From an uncultured Oscillospiraceae bacterium (GTDB taxonomy: Bacteria > Bacillota > Clostridia > Oscillospirales > Acutalibacteraceae): DNA of 38,085 bases. Location of the stretch: positions 1-38,085 of the forward strand of contig UQQZ01000018.1 of the NCBI GenBank assembly GCA_900543305.1, written 5' to 3'. Positions 7,906 through 16,570 of the stretch are shown here, one piece after another. Position numbers and translations under genes: made by a program. The notes under the pieces are model-generated. The model ran no database searches. It worked only from the letters and a program-made list of their open reading frames with translations, and was not told where the DNA came from. Positions within the stretch are counted from its first letter, which is position 1. Every line of letters begins with the position of its first letter.

Positions 7906-10352
7906 GGCACTGCCACGGCCATCAACCGCAGCAGCAAAGAGGCCGTACCCACATTGTAACCGCAGCATCCGTACAGACCTTCTCCTTTCCGGTTTCCCAA
8001 AAGAGCCAAGGGCAGCCGGTCAGGATCCAAAAACATCCGCCGGGCCAGAGCCGGCACCGAGTCCGGGAAGTTTCCCTTCCACACCTGTCCTTGGGGCAGG
8101 GCGGCAAGGGCCTTTCCCAATGTGGGATCCTCCAGCTGATTCCAGTCCTCCACCACAAAGTGGATGCCGCACCCGGATTTCTTCAAATTTTCTCCCTCTT
8201 GGGCCAACTCGTTGAGCAAATGCTCCGTGGGTTCCCGATTGACCTCCAACCACAGCAGCAGAGAAAGGGGACACCGGGCAAAAAGTTCCTCACCTGTCAC
8301 AACCTGCCCAGCCTGGTTTTCCAGGGAGAATTCCGGGAAAGGACAACACTCCAGCATTTCTTCCGCGGTTCCCTCCCGGAACGTGAGGGTTTCCTCTCTC
8401 TGCTGGCCGGCTTCCAGAGCAAACTCCCACCGCCGGCACAGCTGGTTGCCTCCGGGCATCCGGCGGGTGGTCCAAATCCGGTACTCTCCCGGGGCCAGGG
8501 ACAGAACAACACTTTTCCCCGCTTCTACAGTACCGGTGGAAACCACCTTCCAACCACCTTCTTTTCTGGCCAGGGAATAATCCTGTTCCCCTACGGCGGG
8601 TTGATCCTGGGGAGCCTTCAGCACCAGGCAAGCGGTTTTCTCCCCGCCCCACAAGGGACGAAAAGCTCCGTTTTCCCACAGCTGGGGTACCCCGTCCTCC
8701 AGATAGGACGGGATCCCCAACGCCCGGCAGGCGGCGCAAAACAACAAGCTTTGACCGGCTTGTGTGGCTTTCCCAATGGTCAGGATACCCTCAGGGGTTC
8801 CCCACAGGGCCTCATAGGTGTCTCCGGCCAAAGGGGCCTTGGCTTGGACCCAGTCCCACAAAAGCCGGGGTTCCCCCCGGAACCGGGATTGTTCCTGGGA
8901 AGAGAAAGAATCCTCCAAGAACCGATGCCAGGGTGTGAGGACTTCCAAACCGATGCGGGGTGACAAAAGCCCCTGCCGGAAAGGGGACTCCGGCACCTTT
9001 TCTTCCCAGAAAAGGGCGGCCAATCCGTCTTCCAGCACTTCCCGGGACACTTCCACCGCCCGGTCCTTTTCCGTCAATGTTTCCCACAGGCGCCTCTGTT
9101 TTCCCTGAGGCACAGGCACAACCTGCCTCCGGGCTTTTTTCTCCCGAAGAGAGGCGGCCCGATCCAGGCACTCCCTGCGCTTACGCTGCTGGTCTTCCGT
9201 CAAAGAAGCCACCGACACTCCGCCGTCGTCCGGGGCAATCCAGGTTACATCCTCCGAGACCTCTCTCTGGAGCCCTTGGCCCAACACCAGTTTCACAGAA
9301 TCCATTTCCGGCCTCAGGATCGCCTCTCCCAGAAGTTCCGGCTCTTCCGGATCCCATCCGGCAACCAGCAGAGTCCCCCTTCCCAGGTTTAGAGAAACGC
9401 TTCCCTGTTCTCCAGTTCGCCGCAATGCCACTTCCCGGGGAGCGGACATGTTCATCACGGCAAAAGAAACCGGCACACCTGCCGCCGGGGATCCGTCTTC
9501 CCGTTCCACCTGGACGGTCACCACTCTTGTTTTTCCGTACCGACCGGTAACCGTCTCATAGGCCACCCCTTCTTCCAGCTCCCAATCCAAGGGGGCGGTC
9601 TGGGGGAACAGAAACGCCACCTCTTCCCGGGTACCCTGGAGAAAAGAACGGGTGTGAATCATCACCGCCCGGGCCGCTGCGTAAGTGAACCATCCCCGGT
9701 CCAGCACAGGTTCCGGTTCACAGGCTCCCAGATAGCGCCAGGTTTCCCCGTCAAAGGCTTCCACCCAGGCGTGGTTGTCGTCGCAGTGAGACCACCAGGG
9801 AGCGTACACCTGCCGGGCGGCAATGCCCACACTGCGTAGGGACGTTACCAAAAAAGTGGATTCCTCTCCGCATCGCCCGTAGCCACACCGGTACACTTGC
9901 AGCGGCGAAGCGGTGCGCAGGTCCGTGGTGTGATAGGTCGCCTCCTCGGCGCACCAGCGGTTTACTTCCAAAATGGCCTCCGGCAGGGAGAGCCCTTCCA
10001 CCCGCTTTTCCAGAGCCTGCCGGAACAATTCCCGGCAGTCGGCCAGCTCTTCCGTATTGATCCGGGGATACAGCACATCCTTGAGAAACAGGTGTTCCGG
10101 CAGAGCGGCGCACCAGGAAAACCGTTTCCTGACCTCCAGGGCTTGCCGGACAAAATTCCGGAAAAATCTGGGGCTATAGTCTCCAATGTCCGTCCAGGGC
10201 AAAGTGGCATACAGGAAAGACAGCAATAACCCTTCTTCCGGGCCGCACTGGCCCAATTCCCGTTCCAGCTCTTCTCCCCGTGCCCCCAAGGACCCCTTCC
10301 GCCGGGCCAATTGAGTCTCTGTGTACTGGATCAATTCCCGGGACCAATTCAT
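7878..10352 (-). CDS. Cytoplasmic transglutaminase-like protein, 824 aa
   Basis: A large multidomain protein with a transglutaminase-like (papain-fold) core. Residues 1-120 are helical. The core follows at about 145-230: Cys161 in YGRCGEES and His194 in DNHAWVEAF form the catalytic pair. The position where classic transglutaminases have an Asp reads GACEPEP, so Glu212 may be the third residue. A beta-rich, carboxypeptidase-regulatory-like module (EDGSPAAGVPVSF) follows at about 300-390. The last ~150 residues look thioredoxin-like but lack a CxxC. There is no signal peptide, so it is cytoplasmic. Bacterial relatives are known only as 'transglutaminase domain-containing' proteins; whether it is a peptidase, amidase or PNGase-like enzyme is open. 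ATG 10352 overlaps the cutC stop as ATGA; the reading frame upstream of it is only the shadow of cutC. Confidence 0.8.
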   Translation of the reverse strand: MNWSRELIQYTETQLARRKGSLGARGEELERELGQCGPEEGLLLSFLYATLPWTDIGDYSPRFFRNFVRQALEVRKRFSWCAALPEHLFLKDVLYPRINTEELADCRELFRQALEKRVEGLSLPEAILEVNRWCAEEATYHTTDLRTASPLQVYRCGYGRCGEESTFLVTSLRSVGIAARQVYAPWWSHCDDNHAWVEAFDGETWRYLGACEPEPVLDRGWFTYAAARAVMIHTRSFLQGTREEVAFLFPQTAPLDWELEEGVAYETVTGRYGKTRVVTVQVEREDGSPAAGVPVSFAVMNMSAPREVALRRTGEQGSVSLNLGRGTLLVAGWDPEEPELLGEAILRPEMDSVKLVLGQGLQREVSEDVTWIAPDDGGVSVASLTEDQQRKRRECLDRAASLREKKARRQVVPVPQGKQRRLWETLTEKDRAVEVSREVLEDGLAALFWEEKVPESPFRQGLLSPRIGLEVLTPWHRFLEDSFSSQEQSRFRGEPRLLWDWVQAKAPLAGDTYEALWGTPEGILTIGKATQAGQSLLFCAACRALGIPSYLEDGVPQLWENGAFRPLWGGEKTACLVLKAPQDQPAVGEQDYSLARKEGGWKVVSTGTVEAGKSVVLSLAPGEYRIWTTRRMPGGNQLCRRWEFALEAGQQREETLTFREGTAEEMLECCPFPEFSLENQAGQVVTGEELFARCPLSLLLWLEVNREPTEHLLNELAQEGENLKKSGCGIHFVVEDWNQLEDPTLGKALAALPQGQVWKGNFPDSVPALARRMFLDPDRLPLALLGNRKGEGLYGCCGYNVGTASLLLRLMAVAVPGNSEQNLV

Positions 10353-11098
10353 GCTTGCATCAATTCCTTTCGGGCCAGACGGATCTTTTCCCGGTCCGTC
10401 CGCCAAATTTCGTATTCGCTGAAGGTGGGCAGCCCCATGCTGACTCCCTCTTTCCGGTAGAGCATGGCGCTTTCCACCACCTTTTTTCCGCTCATGTGAA
10501 AACACCGGGCTCCAGGCAGCTCCTGCCGCACCTGACGGATGGCCTGAGCATCCACCCCTGCCCCGATCAGCAGCTCCACCTGGCCCGCCCACTCCCACAG
10601 CTCTTTGAGCAGGGGAAGACCTTCTACACAGGTGTTTTTTTGGCCGGAAGTGAGCAGAATGTCCACTCCCAGTTTGTTGCACTGCTCCAAGGCCTCCAGG
10701 GGATCCCGGCACAGGTCGAAAGCCCGGTGGAGAGTAAACCGTTTCCCCGCCCGGTGGGCCAGGGACACCATCCGGGAAATTCGCTCTCCGTCCAGGTCTC
10801 CCTCCCGGGTGAGAGCCCCGGAAACCACCGCGTCCGCCCCCGCTTCCAGCAAGGCAGCAGCATCCTCCTCCATCATGGACCACTCCCCGTCGCTATAGAG
10901 GAAATCCCCAAACCGGGGCCGCAGCAAGGCGTGAACGGGCAGTCCCGTCTCCCCCTTGACCCGGCGCACCAGGGAAAGAGCAGGGGTAGTTCCCCCGATG
11001 AGCAGGTTGGCACACAGCTCCAACCGGGTAGCGCCTCCCGCCTTGGCTTCCAGGGCGGACTCCAAACTGTCTACACAGGCTTCCAACACAAATTCCAC
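10349..11098 (-). CDS. cutC: CutC family protein
   Basis: A 249-residue TIM-barrel protein of the CutC family. Typical landmarks are EACVDSLESALEA at the N-terminus, GGATRLELCANL, GGTTPALSL, HALLRPRFGDFLYS and FTLHRAFD. The family is named for copper homeostasis, but in E. coli the copper phenotype was later attributed to the sRNA MicL encoded at the cutC 3' end, so the molecular function is unsettled. The gene sits between a fucosidase and a transglutaminase-like protein, which suggests a metabolic role. The start is GTG 11098, eight bases after GGAGG and 13 bases after the fucosidase stop. The 3' end overlaps the next gene by four bases. Confidence 0.92.
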   Translation of the reverse strand: MEFVLEACVDSLESALEAKAGGATRLELCANLLIGGTTPALSLVRRVKGETGLPVHALLRPRFGDFLYSDGEWSMMEEDAAALLEAGADAVVSGALTREGDLDGERISRMVSLAHRAGKRFTLHRAFDLCRDPLEALEQCNKLGVDILLTSGQKNTCVEGLPLLKELWEWAGQVELLIGAGVDAQAIRQVRQELPGARCFHMSGKKVVESAMLYRKEGVSMGLPTFSEYEIWRTDREKIRLARKELMQA

Positions 11099-11111
11099 GG
11101 CCGGTTCCTCC

Positions 11112-12431
11112 TCAGTCCTTCAGCGTCACTTTCAGCACCGTATCCACCGGATCCGGCAGCACCGGATTTTCTCCCAGATCAGCAAACACCAGGTCCGGAT
11201 AATCGCTGTGAACCCAGCTGGTGGAGAGGGGAGCTTCCGCCCCAGTGGCCAGGAACCGCACCTGAGCCACCTGCTCCTTTTTCACACCGGGCAGGGGCAT
11301 GGGGCCGATGGTGTTCTCAAAGAGGTGATAATACAGGGTATTTCCCTTCCGGGTAATCCGGCCGGTATCGGGTTTTTCCATCCCCGACTTGCCGCAGCCG
11401 TAAATGCTTTCCCCGTTGTCTTTCATCCAGGCGCCGATCTCCCGAAGGATCTCCAAAGACTGGGGCGGAATGTTTCCCTTGGCGTCGGGACCTACGTTGA
11501 GCAGCAGGTTTCCTCCCTTGGAAACGCACTCCACCAGCTTTTTGATCAGCATGGGAGCCGGCTTGAAATAGGTATCCTTCTGGCAGTAGCCCCAGTGGTT
11601 GTTCATGGTGACACAGGCCTCCCACACCATGTCTCTGCCCTGCTTATCCTGGATTCCGTTGGGAGGAATGATCTGCTCCGGGCTGACGAAATCTCCATGG
11701 TAAGGGGTGGGTTCCCCGGTCCACAGGGAGCCGAAGCCCTCTCCGCTGACCTCCAACCGGTTGTCGATGATCACCTCCGGCTGAAGCTCTCGGACCATAT
11801 TCACCAGCTGGGTGGCCTTCCACTTTTCTCCCCGCATCACGTTGTACTTGTCCTCATAGGAGAAGTCAAACCAGAGAATATCCAGCTTTCCGTAGTTGGT
11901 ACACAGCTCCCGGACCTGATTGTGCATATAGGCGAGATACCGGTCAAAATCCCGGCCTTCATTGCTGTATGCGGGATTGTTCCTCATGGGGTGGTTCCGG
12001 TCCCCATAGTGGGGGAAGTCATCGTGATACCAGTCCAGCAAAGAGAAGTAAAGGCCCACTTTCAGCCCTTCTCCCCGGACGGCCTCCACAAACTCCTTCA
12101 CCAGATCCCTGCCGCACTTGGTGTTGGTGGACTTAAAATCCGTGTACTGGCTGTCAAACAGACAGAATCCGTCGTGGTGCTTGGCAGTGAGCACCATGTA
12201 CTTCATGCCCGCTTCCTTGGCAGCTTTGGCCCATTTCTTCGGATCGTAATCCACCGGGTCAAACTCGTAGAAGTAGGGCATATAATCCTCTTTGGTCATC
12301 TCCTCGTCGCTTCGGACCCACTCTCCGCGGGCCGGAATGGCGTAAAGCCCCCAGTGGATGAACATGCCGAACCGGGCGTCCGTGTACCAGGCCATACGCT
12401 TTTCGTAAGCCTGACGGTCAAATGCATACAT
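11112..12431 (-). CDS. Alpha-L-fucosidase, GH29
   Basis: A 439-residue glycoside hydrolase family 29 enzyme, which releases L-fucose from fucosylated glycans with retention. The sequence opens directly with the catalytic barrel: ARFGMFIHWGLYA, then TAKHHDGFCLF and VGLYFSLLDWY, and the nucleophile Asp189 in LDILWFDFSYED. There is no signal peptide, so it acts on short fucosides already imported. Length is typical of minimal GH29 proteins. ATG 12431 is chosen over TTG 12434; GGAAGGAG lies about ten bases upstream. It is the first gene of the fucosidase-cutC-transglutaminase operon. Confidence 0.94.
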   Translation of the reverse strand: MYAFDRQAYEKRMAWYTDARFGMFIHWGLYAIPARGEWVRSDEEMTKEDYMPYFYEFDPVDYDPKKWAKAAKEAGMKYMVLTAKHHDGFCLFDSQYTDFKSTNTKCGRDLVKEFVEAVRGEGLKVGLYFSLLDWYHDDFPHYGDRNHPMRNNPAYSNEGRDFDRYLAYMHNQVRELCTNYGKLDILWFDFSYEDKYNVMRGEKWKATQLVNMVRELQPEVIIDNRLEVSGEGFGSLWTGEPTPYHGDFVSPEQIIPPNGIQDKQGRDMVWEACVTMNNHWGYCQKDTYFKPAPMLIKKLVECVSKGGNLLLNVGPDAKGNIPPQSLEILREIGAWMKDNGESIYGCGKSGMEKPDTGRITRKGNTLYYHLFENTIGPMPLPGVKKEQVAQVRFLATGAEAPLSTSWVHSDYPDLVFADLGENPVLPDPVDTVLKVTLKD

Positions 12432-12483
12432 CAATTGACAACTCCTTCCCAGGCGGTTTTTCCGCCCTGCAAAATACAGCCTT

Positions 12484-12512
12484 ACTATAGCACAGCTGCG
12501 GTGGGTTGAAAA
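12484..12512 (-). promoter_or_regulatory. Promoter of the fucosidase operon
   Basis: TTTTCA (12507-12512), a 17-bp spacer and TATAGT (12484-12489) on the minus strand. It lies about 50 bases before the fucosidase start and diverges from the promoter of the membrane protein gene. Confidence 0.7.
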
Positions 12513-12520
12513 GCGTTTTC
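12507..12520 (-). promoter_or_regulatory. cre/LacI-type operator candidate over the -35
   Basis: On the minus strand GAAAACGCTTTTC (12508-12520) forms a 5-bp inverted repeat around CGC. It resembles the CcpA cre consensus TGWAARCGYTWNCW, with a match at about 11 of 14 positions. It overlaps the -35 box, a position expected to repress. CcpA or a local LacI-family regulator are both possible. Confidence 0.45.
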
Positions 12521-12536
12521 TCCAAAATTCCCCATC

Positions 12537-12565
12537 TTGCGCAGAGGGGAAAAATCCGCTATACT
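12537..12565 (+). promoter_or_regulatory. Promoter of the DUF6056-type membrane protein gene
   Basis: TTGCGC (12537-12542), a 17-bp spacer and TATACT (12560-12565). The predicted leader is about 55 bases. The same TTGCGC -35 occurs in the promoter at 31264-31292. Confidence 0.7.
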
Positions 12566-12627
12566 ATCTTTTATGCTTTGAGTAACCACCCCCTGGCAGG
12601 CCAAGGCCTGAGAAAGGAATCCTCTCT

Positions 12628-14133
12628 ATGGGAAAACAAGTCTGGAAACGGATCGACGGCTTTTTCACCGAATCCCGGGTCGCTCTTCTCTGCGCAGTGG
12701 TGCTGGGACTTTCCCTGCTCCCCCTGTGCGGAATCTCCATTTACAATCACCCCTGTTCCGACGACTACAATTACGGTCTTTATGTATCCCAAGCGGTACG
12801 GGCTGGCGGATCCCTGTGGGATGTGCTTGTGGCTGCCGCCCGGGAAACGGCAGAAACTTACTTTGACTGGCAAGGCACCTTCTCCGCCGTGTTCCTCATG
12901 GCCCTGCAGCCTGCCGCCTTTGGGGAACGGTTTTACATTTTGACCCCCTACCTGATGGTGGGTTCCCTTCTGTTCTCCAACTTTTTCTTCCTCAAGGAAG
13001 TTTGCGTGCGGCGGCTTGGCATGAGCCGCTCCGCTTGGGTGACCATTTCCTGTGTGATGGGCTTTTTCATGGTCCACTTCGCCCCCTCGGCCTTTGAGGG
13101 ATTCTTCTGGTACAACGGTTCCGTGTTCTACACCTTTTTCCATTCCCTCATGCTGTGCGCCCTTACCTTTCTGTTAAAATTTCTCCGGGTTTCCACTTCC
13201 GGCAGAAAAATTGCCTGCGGTGTGACGGCAGTTGTCCTGTGCTTTTTCCTGGGAGCGGGAAATTATCCCACTGCCCTGCTCACCTGGGTCATTCTCCTGG
13301 GAACCTTTATCTGGACTTTCCACGCTCGTCGGCCCCGCTCCCAGAGATGGGTGACTCTTATCTGTCTCCTTTTGGAAACCGGTGCCTTTGCCCTCAGCGT
13401 TCTGGCTCCCGGCAACAGCGTGCGCCAGGCTTATTTCGAAAGCCGCCCCGGGGCCGTACAGTCCGTTATCTTGGCTTTGGGAGCCTCCATTCAAAAAATT
13501 ACCCAGTGGTCCACCCTGCCCCTGCTGATTGCCCTGTTGTTTTTGGTTCCTCTGTTCTGCCGATATGCCGCCCAGCTCTCCTTCCAGTTCCGCTGGCCCT
13601 TGGCAGCGATTTTGGCAGCCGTATGCGTTCTGGGCATTCTGCTGACCCCGCCCATTTACGCCATGGGAGGAACCGGCGCCGGACGCATGGAGGACCTGTA
13701 TTACAACACCTTCTGTCTGCTGGCTCCCGGGGTAGTCTTCTACCTCTGCGGCTGGGTCACCCACCACGCCTCTCTGAAAAGGGCCCCCAAACAGCTGCAG
13801 GTATCCACCTCCGCTTTTCTTCTGGCGCTGATCATCCCTTTCTGCTTGACCACCTTCACTCTGAAAAACTTTAAGTCTCTCACCGGTGTCAGCGCCCTGC
13901 GCTCCCTGATCAGCCAGGATGCCCGGGCCTACAGCGCTCAGGTGGACGAGCAGTTGGAGCTGCTGGAAGACCCCAACCTTACGGATGTAGTGCTGGAGTC
14001 TGTCACCTACCGGCCTGAGCTGCTGATGCCCACCTCGGTGCCCTTGCTCTCCGATGACCCCAATGCCACAGCCAACCAGCGTGTGGCCACCTTCTACGGC
14101 AAAAATACGGTGATTGCTGTAGACCGCCAGTAA
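12628..14133 (+). CDS. Polytopic membrane protein, DUF6056/GT-C-like
   Basis: A 501-residue integral membrane protein with about ten hydrophobic segments. After the first helix comes an extracytoplasmic acidic motif CSDDYNYG, the kind of DD/DxD motif found in that loop of GT-C glycosyltransferases and DUF6056 proteins; a WQGTFSA segment and an SAFEGFFWYNGS loop also fit this group. The C-terminal ~90 residues are a hydrophilic domain predicted outside the membrane. The family is thought to use polyprenyl-linked sugars in surface polysaccharide assembly, but no activity can be assigned. AAAGGA lies nine bases before the ATG. It is monocistronic between its own promoter and a terminator. Confidence 0.75.
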   Translation: MGKQVWKRIDGFFTESRVALLCAVVLGLSLLPLCGISIYNHPCSDDYNYGLYVSQAVRAGGSLWDVLVAAARETAETYFDWQGTFSAVFLMALQPAAFGERFYILTPYLMVGSLLFSNFFFLKEVCVRRLGMSRSAWVTISCVMGFFMVHFAPSAFEGFFWYNGSVFYTFFHSLMLCALTFLLKFLRVSTSGRKIACGVTAVVLCFFLGAGNYPTALLTWVILLGTFIWTFHARRPRSQRWVTLICLLLETGAFALSVLAPGNSVRQAYFESRPGAVQSVILALGASIQKITQWSTLPLLIALLFLVPLFCRYAAQLSFQFRWPLAAILAAVCVLGILLTPPIYAMGGTGAGRMEDLYYNTFCLLAPGVVFYLCGWVTHHASLKRAPKQLQVSTSAFLLALIIPFCLTTFTLKNFKSLTGVSALRSLISQDARAYSAQVDEQLELLEDPNLTDVVLESVTYRPELLMPTSVPLLSDDPNATANQRVATFYGKNTVIAVDRQ

Positions 14134-14142
14134 ACAGACATC

Positions 14143-14180
14143 AAAAAGGACCGCGGGACATTTCCCTGCGGTCCTTTTCT
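14143..14180. terminator. Bidirectional intrinsic terminator
   Basis: GGACCGC (14148-14154) pairs with GCGGTCC (14168-14174), with inner GGGA/TCCC pairs. The stem has an A-run before and TTTTCTT after it. It serves the plus-strand membrane protein gene and the convergent acyl-CoA synthetase gene. Confidence 0.85.
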
Positions 14181-14197
14181 TATGGGTTTATGGAAGC

Positions 14198-15877
14198 TTA
14201 CTGGGCATCCGCCTTGCGGATCTCAGCCCGCTTGATCTTGCCGCCGATGGTCTTGGGCAGCTCTTTCACATATTCGATCACACGGGGGTACTTGTAGGGA
14301 GCAGTTGCCTTCTTCACATGGTTTTGGAGCTCCTTGGTCAGCTCTGGGGTTCCCTCATAGCCCTTTGCCAACACAATGGTGGCTTTCACCACCTGGCCGC
14401 GAATGGGATCGGGAGCGCCGGTGATGGCGCATTCCACGACCGCCGGATGCTCCAGCAGAGCGCTCTCCACTTCGAAAGGCCCAATCCGGTAACCGGAGCA
14501 CTTGATCACGTCGTCGTTGCGGCCCACAAACCAGAAGTATCCGTTGCTGTCACGCCAGGCCACATCGCCGGTGTCGTAATAGGCGCCGCCCAGCTTCTCT
14601 TTCGTCATTTCATCATTTAAGTAATAGCCGGTGAACAGGCCCACAGGCGGATGATCCTTGACGCCCATCACAGCGATGGTGCCCTCTTCACCGTCCTCGC
14701 ACACATTGCCTTCGCTGTCCACCAACTGGATGTCGTACAGGGGCGAGGGCTTACCGGTGGAACCGGGGATGGGCTCGAACCACTGGAAGTTGGCCAGCAT
14801 CACCGAGCTCTCCGACTGGCCAAAGCCTTCATACAGCTTCAGGCCGGTAAGCTCCAGCCACTTCTTGAACACTTCCGGATTCAAGGGCTCTCCGGCGATG
14901 CAGCAGTGATGGATGCTGCTCAGATCGTACTTGGTCACGTCCTCCTGGAGCATAAAACGGAACATGGTGGGCGGGGCGCAGAAGGTGGTCACCTTGTACT
15001 TTTCCAGGTGCTCCAGCAGGTGGCGGGGATTGAATTTAGCCTCCATGTCGTAGCAGAAGATCACCGCGCCGCAGACCCACTGGCCGTAGATTTTGCCCCA
15101 GCCGAATTTGGCCCAGCCGGAATCGGAAACACTCATATGCAGTTTGTTCTCTTCCACCTGCTGCCAATACTTGGCGGTGACAATATGGCCCAGAGGATAG
15201 GAGAAATTGTGCCGCACCATCTTGGGCATTCCCGTGGTGCCGGAGGTAAAGTACACCAGCATGGTGTCGTCCCAGCGGGTGGCCTCTTCGCCGGTAGGCC
15301 GAGGAAATTCGTCGGAGAATTTTTCCATCTCCTCGTTCAGATCCAGCCAGCCTTCCCGGCGTTCCACCACCAGGATTTTATTTTTCAGGGTGGGGATATC
15401 CCCCTCGGCAGCTTCCACCTGGGAAATGACAAAGGGATCGTTGACGCACACCACGGCGCAGACCTTGGCGGCGTTGCCCCGGTAGACGATGTCCTTCTTG
15501 GTCAGCTGCAGGGTGCCGGGAATGAGCACGGCGCCGATCTTGTGGAGGGCGGTGGCGCAGATCCAATACTCCCACCGGCGGCGGAGGATCAGCATCACCA
15601 CAGAGCCCTTCTTCACTCCCAGACTCTTGAAGAAGTTGGCCGCTTTGTTGGAGAGACGTTTGATATCCGTAAAGGTGAAGATCTTTTCGTCGTCTTCCTC
15701 GTCGCACCAGACCAAAGCCTTTTTCTCCGGCTCCTCTTCCGCCCAGGCATCCACCACGTCAAATCCGAAGTTGAAGTCCTCGGGCACATTCACTTTATAG
15801 TTGGCTTTAAAATCCTCGTAGGAATCAAATTCGATGCGAGGAAGATATTTTTTCAATAAATAATCCAATGGTAACAC
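14198..15877 (-). CDS. Acyl-CoA synthetase (AMP-forming)
   Basis: A 559-residue member of the ANL (acyl/aryl-CoA ligase) superfamily, closest in appearance to acetyl/medium-chain acyl-CoA synthetases. The P-loop YFTSGTTGMPKM is at about 209-220, the YEGFGQSE motif and YDTGDVAWRD hinge region follow, and the catalytic lysine lies in GGKIKRAEI near the C-terminus. It would activate a short or medium-chain acid to its CoA thioester. It follows an XRE-cupin regulator by 53 bases, a pairing that suggests local control. The start is GTG 15877 close to AAGGA; a TTG three codons later has better spacing and could be the true start. Confidence 0.9.
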   Translation of the reverse strand: MLPLDYLLKKYLPRIEFDSYEDFKANYKVNVPEDFNFGFDVVDAWAEEEPEKKALVWCDEEDDEKIFTFTDIKRLSNKAANFFKSLGVKKGSVVMLILRRRWEYWICATALHKIGAVLIPGTLQLTKKDIVYRGNAAKVCAVVCVNDPFVISQVEAAEGDIPTLKNKILVVERREGWLDLNEEMEKFSDEFPRPTGEEATRWDDTMLVYFTSGTTGMPKMVRHNFSYPLGHIVTAKYWQQVEENKLHMSVSDSGWAKFGWGKIYGQWVCGAVIFCYDMEAKFNPRHLLEHLEKYKVTTFCAPPTMFRFMLQEDVTKYDLSSIHHCCIAGEPLNPEVFKKWLELTGLKLYEGFGQSESSVMLANFQWFEPIPGSTGKPSPLYDIQLVDSEGNVCEDGEEGTIAVMGVKDHPPVGLFTGYYLNDEMTKEKLGGAYYDTGDVAWRDSNGYFWFVGRNDDVIKCSGYRIGPFEVESALLEHPAVVECAITGAPDPIRGQVVKATIVLAKGYEGTPELTKELQNHVKKATAPYKYPRVIEYVKELPKTIGGKIKRAEIRKADAQ

Positions 15878-15930
15878 TTCCTTGATTTTTCGATTCTAAA
15901 AGATTTTCTTTTCCCAGGAGATTGACCTTC

Positions 15931-16479
15931 TCATTCGGCGATGACGGTGATAAACCGGGCCTTTTCAGGGCCGCCGCACCGCTGACCATGGGGAATGGTG
16001 GGATTGAAATAGATAGAGTCGCCAGCCGTCAAGGGGAACTCCTTGTCGCCGATGCATACGACTACCGTGCCTTCCAAGACCATGTTGAACTCCTGGCCGG
16101 AATGGGTAATCAGCTTTGCAGGGGCATCGGTGGGTTCCAGGGTCACCAGCAGGGGCTGCATGACCTTGTCGGCGTACCGGTAAGCCAAGTCCTCAAAGTG
16201 ATATTCCGGGTTCCGATTGACCACCCGGCCTTGACCCCGCTTGACAATATGGTAAGTGTCCAGCCGGGCCGGAGCTCCGGTGACGATCTCAGCGAAATCC
16301 ACTCCAAATTTGTTGGCAACTTCGTAGATCAAGCTGATGGGAATGTCCTTGCCATCCTGCTCATAGGCGCGGTATACGTCCGGATCTACCCGCAATTCAG
16401 CGGCCAAGCGTTCTACCGTGTAGTCGCTGGCCTCTCGCAGTTCCCGCAGACGCGGGCCAATCTCATTGATCTCGCACAT
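15931..16479 (-). CDS. XRE-family regulator with C-terminal cupin
   Basis: A 182-residue regulator. Residues ~5-70 form an XRE helix-turn-helix (LRELREASDYTVERLAAEL, then VYRAYEQDGKDIP). Residues ~105-175 form a cupin barrel with HSGQEFNMVLEG and NPTIPHGQRC, which can bind a small ligand or metal. This architecture is common for local regulators of the gene beside them, here the acyl-CoA synthetase. ATG 16479 is chosen because AAGGAG lies nine bases before it; the frame continues upstream to a GTG without a good site. Its promoter is clear. Confidence 0.88.
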   Translation of the reverse strand: MCEINEIGPRLRELREASDYTVERLAAELRVDPDVYRAYEQDGKDIPISLIYEVANKFGVDFAEIVTGAPARLDTYHIVKRGQGRVVNRNPEYHFEDLAYRYADKVMQPLLVTLEPTDAPAKLITHSGQEFNMVLEGTVVVCIGDKEFPLTAGDSIYFNPTIPHGQRCGGPEKARFITVIAE

Positions 16480-16532
16480 TTCACCTGACTCCTTTACTTT
16501 GTATTTTTTCACCTTATTTTTAGGATTTTCCC

Positions 16533-16562
16533 ATTATAGCACTTTAAAGCGACATACGTCAA
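16533..16562 (-). promoter_or_regulatory. Promoter of the XRE-cupin/acyl-CoA synthetase operon
   Basis: TTGACG (16557-16562), an 18-bp spacer and TATAAT (16533-16538) on the minus strand. The -35 lies nine bases past the stop of the upstream GHL10 gene. No terminator separates the two, so some read-through is likely. Confidence 0.85.
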
Positions 16563-16570
16563 TACAAATC

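Noticed and set aside
10353..10883. Upstream extension of the transglutaminase-like frame
   Set aside because: It lies wholly inside cutC in another frame; the translation is Gly/Arg/Ser-rich noise and the ATG at 10352 fits the overlap.
10956..12509. Plus-strand open frame of 517 codons opposite the fucosidase
   Set aside because: It is antisense to a clear GH29 gene and has low-complexity composition.
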